A stretch of 64,000 bases of DNA from Rhizohabitans arisaemae. Lineage in GTDB: Bacteria; Actinomycetota; Actinomycetes; Streptosporangiales; Streptosporangiaceae. The stretch covers positions 248,001 through 312,000 of the forward strand of contig NZ_BLRH01000035.1 in assembly GCF_025996515.1 (NCBI RefSeq), given 5' to 3'. A program made the translations under genes and the position numbers. The notes beneath the pieces are model-generated. The model saw only the letters and a list, made by a program, of their open reading frames with translations. It made no database searches and was not told where the DNA came from. This document shows positions 8,661 to 17,217 of the stretch, one piece after another (position 1 is the first letter of the stretch; every line of letters begins with the position of its first letter).

Positions 8661-9590
8661 ATGAGGCCATCGGACATCACTCGACCAGGGTCGCTTTACG
8701 GTGCCGTGGATCTCGGCGCCCGCAAGGCGGCGGCGGAGAGCGCGGCCCGCCGCCAGGCCGCCGCCGCGGAATCGCCGGGTACGGCGGGGTCCCACGTGAT
8801 CGACGTCACCGACGCGACCTTCAACACCGAGGTCGTCGAGCGCTCCCTCCGCACCCCGGTGATCGTCGACTTCTGGGCGTCCTGGTGCGAGCCGTGCAAG
8901 CAACTGAGCCCGTTGCTGGAGAAGCTGGCGGCGGAGGCCAAGGGCCGCTGGGTGCTGGCCAAGATCGATGTCGAGGCGAATCCGCAGATCGCGCAGGCGG
9001 CCCGGGTGCAGAGCATCCCGACCGTGTACGTGGTCTTCCAGGGGCAGATGATGCCGTTCTTCCAGGGAGCGATCCCCGAGCAGCAGCTTCGCCAGGCGAT
9101 CGACCAGCTCTTCCAGCAGCTCGCCCCGCACTTGGCCGAGGCTCCGGACGCCGGGGCCGATGAGGCGGTGCCCCAGGTGGATCCGGACATCCTCGCCGCC
9201 GAGGAGGCGGTGGACCGGGGCGACCTGGACGCCGCCGCCGCGGCGTACCGGCGGCTTCAGGCACGCTCTCCCGGCGACGAGAACGCCAGGATCGGGCTGG
9301 CCGGGATCGGGCTGATCCGCCGGACCGAGCACCTGGACCCGGAGCGGGTACGGCTCCGCACGGAGAAGGACCCGTCGGACGTGGAGGCGCAGAAGCAGGC
9401 CGCCGACCTGGAGATGCTCATGGGCGACGTCGACCTCGCCTTCGACCGGCTGGTCGCCGTGGTGCGCCGGACCTCCGGCGCGGACCGGGACGCCGTACGG
9501 ACGCATCTGCTCTCGCTGTTCGAGGCGCTGCCCGCCGCGGATCCCCGGCTGGCCGCGGCTCGGCGGAACCTGTCGAACGCCCTGTTTTAG
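8661..9590 (+). CDS. Thioredoxin-domain protein with TPR-like C-terminus (YbbN-like co-chaperone)
   Basis: A 309-residue cytoplasmic protein. The thioredoxin fold (about residues 45-150) carries WCEPC with Cys76 and Cys79, where canonical thioredoxin has WCGPC. The C-terminal 150 residues are helical and rich in Ala, Asp and Arg, as in the tetratricopeptide part of YbbN/CnoX proteins, which couple redox protection with chaperone transfer. Starts at ATG 8661 with GGAG six bases upstream. It stands alone between the mutase and a kinase-like gene and is followed by a GTTCACC inverted repeat. Confidence 0.85.
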   Translation: MRPSDITRPGSLYGAVDLGARKAAAESAARRQAAAAESPGTAGSHVIDVTDATFNTEVVERSLRTPVIVDFWASWCEPCKQLSPLLEKLAAEAKGRWVLAKIDVEANPQIAQAARVQSIPTVYVVFQGQMMPFFQGAIPEQQLRQAIDQLFQQLAPHLAEAPDAGADEAVPQVDPDILAAEEAVDRGDLDAAAAAYRRLQARSPGDENARIGLAGIGLIRRTEHLDPERVRLRTEKDPSDVEAQKQAADLEMLMGDVDLAFDRLVAVVRRTSGADRDAVRTHLLSLFEALPAADPRLAAARRNLSNALF

Positions 9591-9592
9591 GG

Positions 9593-9608
9593 GTTCACCC
9601 CGGTGAAC
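9593..9608 (+). terminator. GTTCACC inverted repeat
   Basis: GTTCACC and GGTGAAC are separated by two bases and sit directly after the thioredoxin gene stop. GTTCACC occurs again about 20 bp later (9616-9622). A short hairpin terminator or an operator for the gene at 9659 are both possible. Confidence 0.35.
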
Positions 9609-9658
9609 TCACGGGGTTCACCGGGGCTGAGTGGCGATTTAGGGGGAATGTCTCCTAT

Positions 9659-10288
9659 ATGCAAGTCGTCACAATTTCGGCGACCTTCGGCACCGGCGGC
9701 AACGTCATCGGGCCCGCGGTGGCGGAGCAGCTCAGGGTGCCGTTCGTCGACCGGGCGATCCCCGGCGCCGTGGCGACCGAGGTCGGGTGCAGCCTGGAGG
9801 AGGCGCTCGCCCACGACGACCGGGCCGAGGGGTTCATCGGCCGCATCCTCGCCAACGCGGTCCGGCTGCCGACCGTGACCTTCGGCGGCATCGACGTCTA
9901 CCTGCCGGAGGCGGCGTACGTCCCCGCGGGGGAGTTCGTCAGCCGTACCGAGAAGGTCATCAAGGAGACGGTGCTGCTGCGCGGCGGCGTGATCCTCGGC
10001 CGGGCCGGCGCGCTCGTGCTCCGGGACCACCCCGGGGCCCTGCACGTCCGGCTGGACGCCCCGGCGGAGCGGCGGGCCGCCCAGACCGCGGCCCTCATGG
10101 GCGTCCCGCTCCGGGAGGCACGGCGGCTCATCGAGGAGAACGATCGGGCCAGACGCGCCTACGTGCGGCATTTCTACCGCACCGACCCCGCGGATTCCTC
10201 CCTTTACCACCTGGTGATCGACAGTACGGTGATTCCGGTCCCCACATGTGTGGAGATGATCGTCACAGCCGCCGAGGCCATGGGCTGA
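9659..10288 (+). CDS. Cytidylate kinase-like family protein
   Basis: A 209-residue P-loop-related protein of the cytidylate-kinase-like group common in actinomycetes. The N-terminal beta-strand and loop (TISATFGTGG) occupy the P-loop position, but the canonical GK[ST] lysine is missing. LDAPAERR and ARRLIEENDRARRAYV resemble the lid and base regions of CMP kinases. A nucleotide-related or regulatory role is inferred; a true CMP kinase activity is doubtful without the lysine. ATG start at 9659 with a GGGGGA stretch upstream. It lies 55 bp before the malic enzyme gene. Confidence 0.68.
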   Translation: MQVVTISATFGTGGNVIGPAVAEQLRVPFVDRAIPGAVATEVGCSLEEALAHDDRAEGFIGRILANAVRLPTVTFGGIDVYLPEAAYVPAGEFVSRTEKVIKETVLLRGGVILGRAGALVLRDHPGALHVRLDAPAERRAAQTAALMGVPLREARRLIEENDRARRAYVRHFYRTDPADSSLYHLVIDSTVIPVPTCVEMIVTAAEAMG

Positions 10289-10343
10289 CCGGTTGCCGGT
10301 AGAGTGGTGTGCTCTCCCGTCATACCCCGAAGGAGTGGATGAC

Positions 10344-11750
10344 GTGGCCACTGTGCCCAGCGTGTCCTACTCGATCACCGTTCGTCTTGAGGTGCCCGCA
10401 GGCGGTAAGGCCGTAAGCCAGCTCACCCACGCGGTCGAGAACGCCGGCGGCGTCGTCACCGCGCTCGACGTGACCACCGCGGGGCACGAGAAGCTCCGCA
10501 TCGACGTCACCTGTGCGGCCAGGGACACCGAGCACGCCCAGGCCATCGTCGACGCGCTGGAGAAGGTCGAGGGCGTCGCCATCCACAAGGTGAGCGACCG
10601 GACCTTCCTCATGCATCTCGGCGGCAAGATCGAGATGCAGTCCAAGGTGCCGCTCCGCAACCGGGACGAGCTCTCCATGGCCTACACCCCGGGGGTCGCC
10701 CGGGTCTCGCAGGCCATCGCGCGCAACCCCGCCGACGCCCGTCGCCTCACCATCAAGCGCAACAGCGTCGCCGTCGTCACCGACGGCTCGGCGGTGCTCG
10801 GCCTCGGCAACCTCGGACCGGCCGCGGCCCTGCCGGTGATGGAGGGCAAGGCCGCACTGTTCAAGCGGTTCGCCGGGATCGACGCCTGGCCGATCTGCCT
10901 GGACTCCCAGGACGTGGACGAGATCGTGCGGGCCGTGCAGCTGATCGCCCCCGGGTTCGGCGGCATCAACCTGGAGGACATCAGCGCCCCCCGCTGCTTC
11001 GAGGTGGAGCGGCGCCTGCGGGAACTGCTGGACATCCCGGTCTTCCACGACGACCAGCACGGTACGGCGATCGTCGTCCTGGCCGCCCTCACCAACGCGC
11101 TCCGCGTGGTGGACAAACCACTCTCGGAGGTCCGGATCGCGCTCGCCGGCGCCGGGGCGGCGGGCTCCGCCGTGCTGAAGCTGCTCATGGCGGCCGGGGC
11201 CAAGCACCTGGTGGTCTGCGACTACCGCGGGGTGGTCCACCTCGGCAGGGACGACCTGGACTCCTCGCTCCGCTGGATCGCCGAGAACACCAACCGCGAC
11301 GGTATGACCGGCGCGCTGACGGACGCGGTCCGCGGCGCCGACGTCTTCATCGGCGTCTCCGCGCCCGGCATCCTGACCGGGGACGACATCGCCACGATGG
11401 CCAAGGACGCGGTGGTGTTCGCGCTCGCCAACCCCGAGCCGGAGGTCAACCCGGACGACGCCCGCGAGCACGCCGCGGTGGTGGCGACGGGCCGCTCCGA
11501 CTACCCCAACCAGATCAACAACGTGCTGGCCTTCCCCGGGGTCTTCCGAGGCCTGCTGGACGCCCAGGCGAACACCATCACCGACGCGATGCTGCTGGCC
11601 GCCGCCGGGGCGCTCGCCGGGGTGGTGACCGACGAGGAGCTCGGGCCGAACTACATCGTGCCGAGCGTCTTCCACGCCGAGGTGACCCAGGCCGTCGCCG
11701 CCGCGGTCAGGGATTCCGCGGGCGGCCGGCCCAGGACCACCGAGATCTGA
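10344..11750 (+). CDS. NAD-dependent malic enzyme with N-terminal ACT domain
   Basis: Oxidatively decarboxylates malate to pyruvate. The 468-residue protein starts with an ACT regulatory domain (about residues 1-80), followed by the catalytic domain with AYTPGVA, GLGNLGPAAALPVMEGKA and FHDDQHGTA, and a Rossmann domain with GAGAAGSA. The GTG at 10344 has AAGGAG eight bases upstream, so the open frame reaching 10293 is not all translated. The ACT domain suggests amino-acid or metabolite feedback. The last 44 bp overlap the convergent gene on the other strand. Confidence 0.92.
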   Translation: MATVPSVSYSITVRLEVPAGGKAVSQLTHAVENAGGVVTALDVTTAGHEKLRIDVTCAARDTEHAQAIVDALEKVEGVAIHKVSDRTFLMHLGGKIEMQSKVPLRNRDELSMAYTPGVARVSQAIARNPADARRLTIKRNSVAVVTDGSAVLGLGNLGPAAALPVMEGKAALFKRFAGIDAWPICLDSQDVDEIVRAVQLIAPGFGGINLEDISAPRCFEVERRLRELLDIPVFHDDQHGTAIVVLAALTNALRVVDKPLSEVRIALAGAGAAGSAVLKLLMAAGAKHLVVCDYRGVVHLGRDDLDSSLRWIAENTNRDGMTGALTDAVRGADVFIGVSAPGILTGDDIATMAKDAVVFALANPEPEVNPDDAREHAAVVATGRSDYPNQINNVLAFPGVFRGLLDAQANTITDAMLLAAAGALAGVVTDEELGPNYIVPSVFHAEVTQAVAAAVRDSAGGRPRTTEI

Positions 11751-12228
11751 GCCTGCCCTCCCGGGGCCACACGCTGCCGTACCACCAGAGCAGGGCGCCC
11801 GTCATGAGGAGGGCGACCCCGGTGGCGAGCCGGGCGAGCAGATCGGTCGGGGGACCGGTCCGGGGGAGGCGGTCCACCGGCGGGTTCCCGGCCTGCTTGC
11901 GGCTCGCGCAGTCGGCCCGTACCTGGGCACCGGCCCGGTAGTCCCCGGCGCGGACGGAGATGTCGGCGCTCTTCCCGGGGACCGGGACCCTGGTGGTCGT
12001 CCGCTGTCCGGGGGCCAGGCTCCCCGCACCCACGGTGCGCCCGTCGCGGTGGATCGTGTAGGCGGTCCTGGTCGTCCCGGCGTTGCGGACGGTGACCGGG
12101 GCGATCCGCCGGGGGCACTGGACCACGCCGACGGTGGTCTCCAACTCGTCCTTCTCGGCGGCATATGCCGGTGATCCTAGGAAAAAAGCCAATAACGTTG
12201 CACATAGTACGAAGGTCGTGCGGCCCAT
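11707..12228 (-). CDS. Secreted LPxTG-like surface protein
   Basis: A 173-residue predicted cell-surface protein. It has a signal peptide (residues 1 to about 24, ending PAYAA) and a small beta-rich extracellular domain with two Cys. A sorting-like signal follows: LPRTG, a hydrophobic helix and a basic tail. The motif suggests sortase anchoring, but the charged tail is long and the helix may simply anchor the protein. ATG at 12228 has AGGGGGA close upstream. No sortase gene is in the window. Its 3' end overlaps the malic enzyme gene by 44 bp. The promoter region (12170-12310) is markedly AT-richer than its surroundings. Confidence 0.66.
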   Translation of the reverse strand: MGRTTFVLCATLLAFFLGSPAYAAEKDELETTVGVVQCPRRIAPVTVRNAGTTRTAYTIHRDGRTVGAGSLAPGQRTTTRVPVPGKSADISVRAGDYRAGAQVRADCASRKQAGNPPVDRLPRTGPPTDLLARLATGVALLMTGALLWWYGSVWPREGRLRSRWSWAGRPRNP

Positions 12229-12350
12229 CAATCCCCCTGGCATCACCACATGAGAGACGTCTATCACGGAAAGTGCCCATCTAATTACAATGTGTAACCC
12301 CGTGCTTCTGGGCTGTGACAGGGACCTGGAAATCACGTCAAGATGGAGGC

Positions 12351-12917
12351 ATGATCTCCGTTGGCGGGTTGCTGGTGGCCACACCCCTCCTTGAGGACCC
12401 CAATTTCCGGCGCAGTGTGGTCTTGATCGTCGAGCACGATCAGGCGGCGGGGACCCTTGGGGTGGTGCTGAACCGGCCGACCGAGGTCTCCGTCCTGCAG
12501 GTGCTGTCGGCGTGGAGTCCCCTGGTCAGCGGGCCGTCGGTGGTGTTTCAAGGCGGTCCGGTGCAACTGGACAGCGCGCTCGCCATCGCCGCGGTGCCCA
12601 GTGGGGCGGACCCGCTCGGGTGGAAGCGGCTGGGGGGTCCGTCCGGCCTGTCGGACCTGGGCACCGTCGACCTTGACGCGCCGCCGGAGATCCTCGCCGC
12701 CGAGATCACCCAGATGCGGATCTTCGCCGGCTACGCCGGTTGGTCGGCGGGCCAGCTCGACGCCGAGGTCGCGGACGGCGCCTGGTACATCCTGGACTCC
12801 GAGCCCGGGGACGCCTTCAGCGAGGTGCCCGAACGGCTCTGGCGGTCGGTCCTGCGCCGCCAGGGCGGGGAAATGGCGTTCGTGGCCAACTGCCCGGACG
12901 ACCCCACCATGAACTGA
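12351..12917 (+). CDS. YqgE/AlgH family protein
   Basis: A 188-residue protein of the conserved UPF0301 (YqgE/AlgH) family. It shows the family opening GGLLVATP, then DPNFRRSVVLIVEHD, LNRPTE and the C-terminal GYAGWSAGQLDAE. The molecular role is not established; in pseudomonads AlgH has been linked to regulation. ATG at 12351 with GGAGG three bases upstream. It is followed after 62 bp by a DUF3039 gene with its own probable promoter. Confidence 0.9.
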   Translation: MISVGGLLVATPLLEDPNFRRSVVLIVEHDQAAGTLGVVLNRPTEVSVLQVLSAWSPLVSGPSVVFQGGPVQLDSALAIAAVPSGADPLGWKRLGGPSGLSDLGTVDLDAPPEILAAEITQMRIFAGYAGWSAGQLDAEVADGAWYILDSEPGDAFSEVPERLWRSVLRRQGGEMAFVANCPDDPTMN

Positions 12918-12966
12918 GCGTGCGTCGATCGCCCCGTTCGGCGGCCGGGCCGGGCCGCAAAACTCG

Positions 12967-12980
12967 TAGACTCGGCAGAG
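12967..12980 (+). promoter_or_regulatory. Predicted leaderless promoter of the DUF3039 gene
   Basis: TAGACT (12967-12972) ends seven bases before the GTG start at 12980, and no ribosome site is present. This matches the TANNNT leaderless pattern. Confidence 0.6.
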
Positions 12981-13225
12981 TGAGCACAAAGATCCTGCCT
13001 GACAGTGACATCAAGCCCGACCTCTCCCACGGAGACGGGGACCACGAGCGGTTCGCGCACTACGTGGAGAAGGACAAGATCATGGAGAGCGCGGTCATGG
13101 GGACCCCGATCCGCGCGCTCTGTGGCAAGGTCTGGGTGCCGAACCGGGACCCGAGCCGCTTCCCGGTCTGCCCCGAGTGCAAAGAGGTCTACGAGGGACT
13201 GCCAAAGGGCGACGAACCGGAGTGA
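12980..13225 (+). CDS. DUF3039 domain protein
   Basis: A small 81-residue cytoplasmic protein. Two cysteines in CGKVWVP and a CPEC pair near the C-terminus give a likely zinc-binding arrangement (C, then CxxC). It matches the actinobacterial DUF3039 family, which has no known function. The GTG at 12980 is chosen from the -10 hexamer spacing. It sits between algH and the M43 protease. About 190 bp of sequence without a recognisable feature follow. Confidence 0.8.
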   Translation: MSTKILPDSDIKPDLSHGDGDHERFAHYVEKDKIMESAVMGTPIRALCGKVWVPNRDPSRFPVCPECKEVYEGLPKGDEPE

Positions 13226-13415
13226 GCGCCTGGCGGGTCCTCGCAATCCGGACGGCATGGAGCCGTGTTGCTCACCGTCCGTGAGGAGGGCACCCGTTAG
13301 CGTCGTCACATCGAATCGGCGCGCGGGGGGATGCGCCGAGGCGTGGCGTCCCTGCGTGACCATGTGACCGCCATCTCTCGGATACGCCGCGCAAGCGACG
13401 TATCGGGGGATGCTC

Positions 13416-14330
13416 ATGTCGCGCTTCGCCACCGTTCTGGTGTGCCTGCTCGCTTTCGCGGGCCTGGGTCAGAGTCTGACCCCGGGCTGGGCGTCCACCG
13501 AGCCCTGCGCCGATCCCCACGGCTCGCGCGGCGCGGAGCCGTACGCCCCCACCTCGGCCCAGATAGCCGAGATGCAGGCCGATCTCGAAATGCGGCGCCG
13601 GGTCCGCGGGGCCGCCGGGCAGGTCGGCGCCGACGAGTTCATCACGGTCCCGCTCTGGATCCACCTGCTGGGCGACGGGGTGCGCGGGGCCACGACCCAG
13701 AGCGCCCTCCGCCAGGTCGAGGTGCTGAACGCCGCGTACGGCGGGCGGCTCGGCGGGGCCGACACCCGGGTCCGCTTCCGGCTGGAGGGGGTCAACCGGG
13801 TGGTCAACAAGGTGTGGTTCCGCGACCCGCTCGGCAACGAGACGGCGATGAAGACCGCGCTGCGCAAGGGCGGCCAGGACACGCTGAACCTGTACATCGC
13901 ACAGCTGAGCGAGCTTGTGCTCGGTTATGCGACGTACCCGCACTGGTACGCCCGGAGCCCCAAGCTGGACGGCGTCGTGATCGACTGGCGCACCCTGCCC
14001 GGGGGCGCCCTGAAGAACTTCGACCGCGGCTACACGGGGGTCCACGAGATCGGCCACTGGCTGGGGCTGCTGCACACCTTCGAGAACGGGTGCGCGGAGC
14101 CCGGGGACCACGTCGCCGACACCCCGGCGGCGGGGCAGGCCACCGAGGGCTGCCCGGCGCGCAAGGACACCTGCAAGACGATTCCGGGCGACGACCCCAT
14201 CCACAACTTCATGGACTACTCACACGACCGCTGCATGACCGAGTTCACGACCGGGCAGGGCGTCCGGATGCGCGAGATGTGGCAGCAGTACCGGGTACCC
14301 GCTGCGGAACCTCTTGAAATATCCGCATAA
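13416..14330 (+). CDS. Secreted M43-type zinc metalloprotease
   Basis: A 304-residue exported protease of the pappalysin-like M43B group. An N-terminal signal peptide (about residues 1-27) precedes a pro-region and the catalytic domain with HEIGHWLGLLH (His210, Glu211, His214, His220), the extended zinc motif. Further along are the met-turn region HNFMDYS and paired cysteines typical of this group. Two ATGs lie six bases apart; the second, at 13416, is seven bases from a GGGGGA site and is preferred. The MFS transporter gene begins 9 bp after its stop. Confidence 0.87.
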   Translation: MSRFATVLVCLLAFAGLGQSLTPGWASTEPCADPHGSRGAEPYAPTSAQIAEMQADLEMRRRVRGAAGQVGADEFITVPLWIHLLGDGVRGATTQSALRQVEVLNAAYGGRLGGADTRVRFRLEGVNRVVNKVWFRDPLGNETAMKTALRKGGQDTLNLYIAQLSELVLGYATYPHWYARSPKLDGVVIDWRTLPGGALKNFDRGYTGVHEIGHWLGLLHTFENGCAEPGDHVADTPAAGQATEGCPARKDTCKTIPGDDPIHNFMDYSHDRCMTEFTTGQGVRMREMWQQYRVPAAEPLEISA

Positions 14331-14340
14331 CCTTAGTTAG
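14328..14340 (+). promoter_or_regulatory. Predicted leaderless promoter of the MFS gene
   Basis: TAACCT (14328-14333) ends six bases before the GTG start at 14340 and overlaps the protease stop codon region. No ribosome site is visible. Confidence 0.5.
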
Positions 14341-15728
14341 TGACAACGATCAGTAAACCTTCCCCCGAATCTCCCCAAACAGGTATCTTCTCCGGCGCCA
14401 ACCGTCCCGTGACGGTGGGCATCGTGCTCGTTGTCACGTTGATCGCGTTCGAGGCCATGGCCGTCGGGACCGTGATGCCCGAGGTCTCCCGCGAGCTCAA
14501 CGCCTTCGACCTGTACGCGTGGAGCTTTTCCGCGTTCCTCATGGCCGGGCTTCTCGTCAACGTGATCGCCGGTCTCTGGTCGGACAGCAGGGGCCCGCTC
14601 CTGCCGATGGTGCTGGGGCTCGGCCTGTTCATCGCGGGGATGGCCATGGCCGGCGTCGTCGGCTCCAAAGAGCTCTTCATCATCGCCCGCGCCATTCAGG
14701 GTTTCGGCGCCGGCGCCGTGATCGTCGCCATGTACGTGCTGATCGCCCAGGCCTATGCGCAGAGCCTGCAGCCGAAGATCTTCGCCGCCCTCTCCGCGGC
14801 CTGGGTCCTCCCCTCTCTGATCGGGCCCGCCGTCGCCGGCTTCGTCGCGCAGGCCGCCGGGTGGCGCTGGGTCTTCCTCGGCACGATCCCCCTGGTGATA
14901 CCGGGCTTCCTGCTCCTGCTGCCGGTCCTGCGGCGGACCGGGGCCCCACCGGAGGAGGCCGGTGCGCCCGCGACGGGCCGGGCCCGGCCGGCGGTGCGGA
15001 CCGTCGCCGCGATCGCCGTGGCGGCCGGCGCGACCGCGATCCTGTACGGGATCGACAACCTTCGATCCGGCGCGCTCCCGATCGCCGCCACCGTGGCGGG
15101 CACGGCGATGCTGCTCCTCGGGCTCCCCCGGCTGCTCCCCGCAGGCGCGCTGCGGCTCGGACGCGGCCTGCCCACGACCATCGTCATGCGCGGTTTCCTC
15201 GCGGCCGCCTTCTTCGGCGTCAACTCGTTCATCCCGTGGCTGCTCACCGACGTGCACAGCTTCTCCACCACCAACGCGGGGATCGCCCTCACCACGGGTG
15301 CCGTCGGCTGGTCCCTCGGCTCCTACCTGCAGGCCCGCCGGTCCTACGACCGGATCAACCTGGTTCGCTGGGGGGCCGTCTGCGTGGCACTCGGGATCGC
15401 GGGGACCGTCGCCATCGGCCTCCCCGGGGTGAGCGGCTGGGTGGCCGTACCGGTCTGGATGGTCGCCGGGCTCGGCATGGGGGTCGCCATCACCAGCGTC
15501 AACGTGACGATGCTGCGGCAGTCGCCGGTCGCCGAGCAGGGGGTCAACTCCGCCGCGCTGCAGGTCTGCGACACCCTTGGCGCCTCCCTCGCCATCGGCG
15601 CCGGCGGGGCGATCATCAACGCGATCGGCCGGGACCGGCTGGCCGTGGGCTTCACCGTCACCGTCGTGGCCATGGCACTCCTGGCGGCCTTCTCCTCGGT
15701 GGCCGCCCTGCGGATGCGGGAGCGCTGA
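14340..15728 (+). CDS. MFS transporter
   Basis: A 462-residue major facilitator with about 12 to 14 hydrophobic helices. The first loop holds a GLWSDSRGPL motif A variant, and TM4-5 contains a GPAVAGFVAQAAGWRWVF stretch as in drug:H+ antiporters. Substrate unknown; multidrug efflux is the family default. The start is GTG at 14340, predicted leaderless. It lies between the secreted protease and the acidic-repeat protein, with no dedicated regulator alongside. Confidence 0.85.
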   Translation: MTTISKPSPESPQTGIFSGANRPVTVGIVLVVTLIAFEAMAVGTVMPEVSRELNAFDLYAWSFSAFLMAGLLVNVIAGLWSDSRGPLLPMVLGLGLFIAGMAMAGVVGSKELFIIARAIQGFGAGAVIVAMYVLIAQAYAQSLQPKIFAALSAAWVLPSLIGPAVAGFVAQAAGWRWVFLGTIPLVIPGFLLLLPVLRRTGAPPEEAGAPATGRARPAVRTVAAIAVAAGATAILYGIDNLRSGALPIAATVAGTAMLLLGLPRLLPAGALRLGRGLPTTIVMRGFLAAAFFGVNSFIPWLLTDVHSFSTTNAGIALTTGAVGWSLGSYLQARRSYDRINLVRWGAVCVALGIAGTVAIGLPGVSGWVAVPVWMVAGLGMGVAITSVNVTMLRQSPVAEQGVNSAALQVCDTLGASLAIGAGGAIINAIGRDRLAVGFTVTVVAMALLAAFSSVAALRMRER

Positions 15729-15798
15729 CCCGTACGGGCTACCGCCTGCCGGTACTCGGGGCAATACTCAAAGGACCTGTGGTCGTCGAGGAGCCGCC

Positions 15799-17151
15799 GT
15801 GCATGAGGGGCCGTTCAGCAAGGTACGCAAGGCGTTGCGGGGGGAGCGGGAGCCGTACCCCCCCGACCCCGAAGCCGTGTCCGACGACGAGGACCCCCGG
15901 CTGGGGTGGTACCGGAAGCTGAAGGAGCCGCTCGGACCGAAGGACCCCGCGGATCCTCAAGGGGACGACCACGCCTTCGACGACGAAGGACCCCTGTGGG
16001 GTGATTCCGTGCCCGGCACTCCGCGGGGTCGCGCCGGGCGGCTTGAGCGGGACGACGACGCGGGGTACGACGCGGGGTTCCCGGATGAGGAGGCGGAAGA
16101 GGCCCACCGGCGTGCGCGCCCGTACGGCGTGGCGGCCGTACGCCGTACCGACGAGGACCTCGATGAGGAATTCGAGGACGAGGGGATTGAGGACGAGGAG
16201 TCGGAGGAGCGGGATCGGTGGCGGGTGGGCCCGTACGGGGTGCGGGCCCAGCCTTCCGATCATGAGGGGTACGGGGACGACGGGGACCCGGGCGGGCGGT
16301 TCGAGCGGACGGAGGGGGGTGGGTGGCGTCCCCGTCCGTACGGCGTGGCGGCCGTTCCCCGTGTCGATGAGGACGTCGACGAGGAGTTCGAGGACGAAGG
16401 GTTTGAGGACGAGGGGATTGAGGACGAGGGGATTGAGGACGAGGAGTCGGAGGAGCGGGATCGGTGGCAGGTGAGCCCGTACGGGGTGCAGGCTCAGGCT
16501 TCCGATCTTGAGGGGTATGGGGATCCGGGCGGGCGGTTCGAGCGGACGGCGGGAGGCCCCCGGCGTGCCGCGGAGGTCCAGGACGACGTGCCCCCGTCCG
16601 GCCGCAGGTACGGCGCGCCGGTCAAGCCGAGACGGCGCGGGGTCTGGGTGGCCCTGGCCATCGGCCTGGTGCTCGCCGGAGGCTACTTCGCGCTGGGCGG
16701 GCCGCGGGACGCCCTCCGGGACGGGGCGACCGGGGTGAGCGTGACGCTCCCGGCGGGGTGGCGGGCGGGTACCGACGTGGTGCCCTCGGGGTTCACCTCG
16801 TTCGCGGAGACGGGCGACGGTTCGGCGACGGTGTACGTCGGGCCGGGTCCCGGCGGGGACATGCGGGCCGCGCTGGAGCCGCTCGTCCGCGAGCACGCCA
16901 GGCTCTTCCTCCGCCACGACCGGCTCCGCACCCTGGAGGAACGCGAGGAGACCCTCGACGGCAAGCCCGCGTTCACCAAAGCGGTCCGGGGGGAGTACGA
17001 CGACGCGCTGGCCCAGCCGAGGTACCTGCGCCTGACCCTGCTGGAGGGGTCTTCGGCCACGGTCATGCTGCTCGGGGTGGGCCGGTCCGACGATCCGCGG
17101 CTGCGGGAGCAGATCGACGCGGTGATCCGGAGCGTCCATAGCACTCCGTAG
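15799..17151 (+). CDS. Membrane protein with acidic tandem-repeat cytoplasmic region
   Basis: A 450-residue single-pass protein. The first 270 residues are highly charged and contain two tandem copies of a roughly 72-residue unit (RPYGVAAV, acidic block, SEERDRW, PYGV, GGRFERT). Within the units a pentapeptide [FI]EDEG is repeated twice in copy one and four times in copy two. A transmembrane helix (about residues 280-300) and a 150-residue extracytoplasmic domain of unknown fold follow. GTG at 15799 with GAGGAG five bases upstream. I do not recognise a function. Confidence 0.7.
   Translation: MHEGPFSKVRKALRGEREPYPPDPEAVSDDEDPRLGWYRKLKEPLGPKDPADPQGDDHAFDDEGPLWGDSVPGTPRGRAGRLERDDDAGYDAGFPDEEAEEAHRRARPYGVAAVRRTDEDLDEEFEDEGIEDEESEERDRWRVGPYGVRAQPSDHEGYGDDGDPGGRFERTEGGGWRPRPYGVAAVPRVDEDVDEEFEDEGFEDEGIEDEGIEDEESEERDRWQVSPYGVQAQASDLEGYGDPGGRFERTAGGPRRAAEVQDDVPPSGRRYGAPVKPRRRGVWVALAIGLVLAGGYFALGGPRDALRDGATGVSVTLPAGWRAGTDVVPSGFTSFAETGDGSATVYVGPGPGGDMRAALEPLVREHARLFLRHDRLRTLEEREETLDGKPAFTKAVRGEYDDALAQPRYLRLTLLEGSSATVMLLGVGRSDDPRLREQIDAVIRSVHSTP
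16121..16555 (+). repeat. In-frame tandem duplication, 216-bp period, with nested 15-bp repeats
   Basis: A 19-bp identical segment begins at 16121 and again at 16337. The two units stay in frame and similar to about 16555. Inside, GGATTGAGGACGAGG-type 15-mers are present twice in the first unit and four times in the second, with a small compensating loss later. Confidence 0.85.
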
Positions 17152-17217
17152 TGCTCTTGGCGAGTATCGCGGTCCTCGGCACGTCTTGTCGGTCGCTGCG
17201 ACTACCCTTGTCCCACC

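Noticed and set aside
6785-8680. A 631-codon minus-strand frame across the mutase gene
   Set aside because: The plus-strand mutase is unambiguous with all catalytic residues; the antisense product has no recognisable motif.
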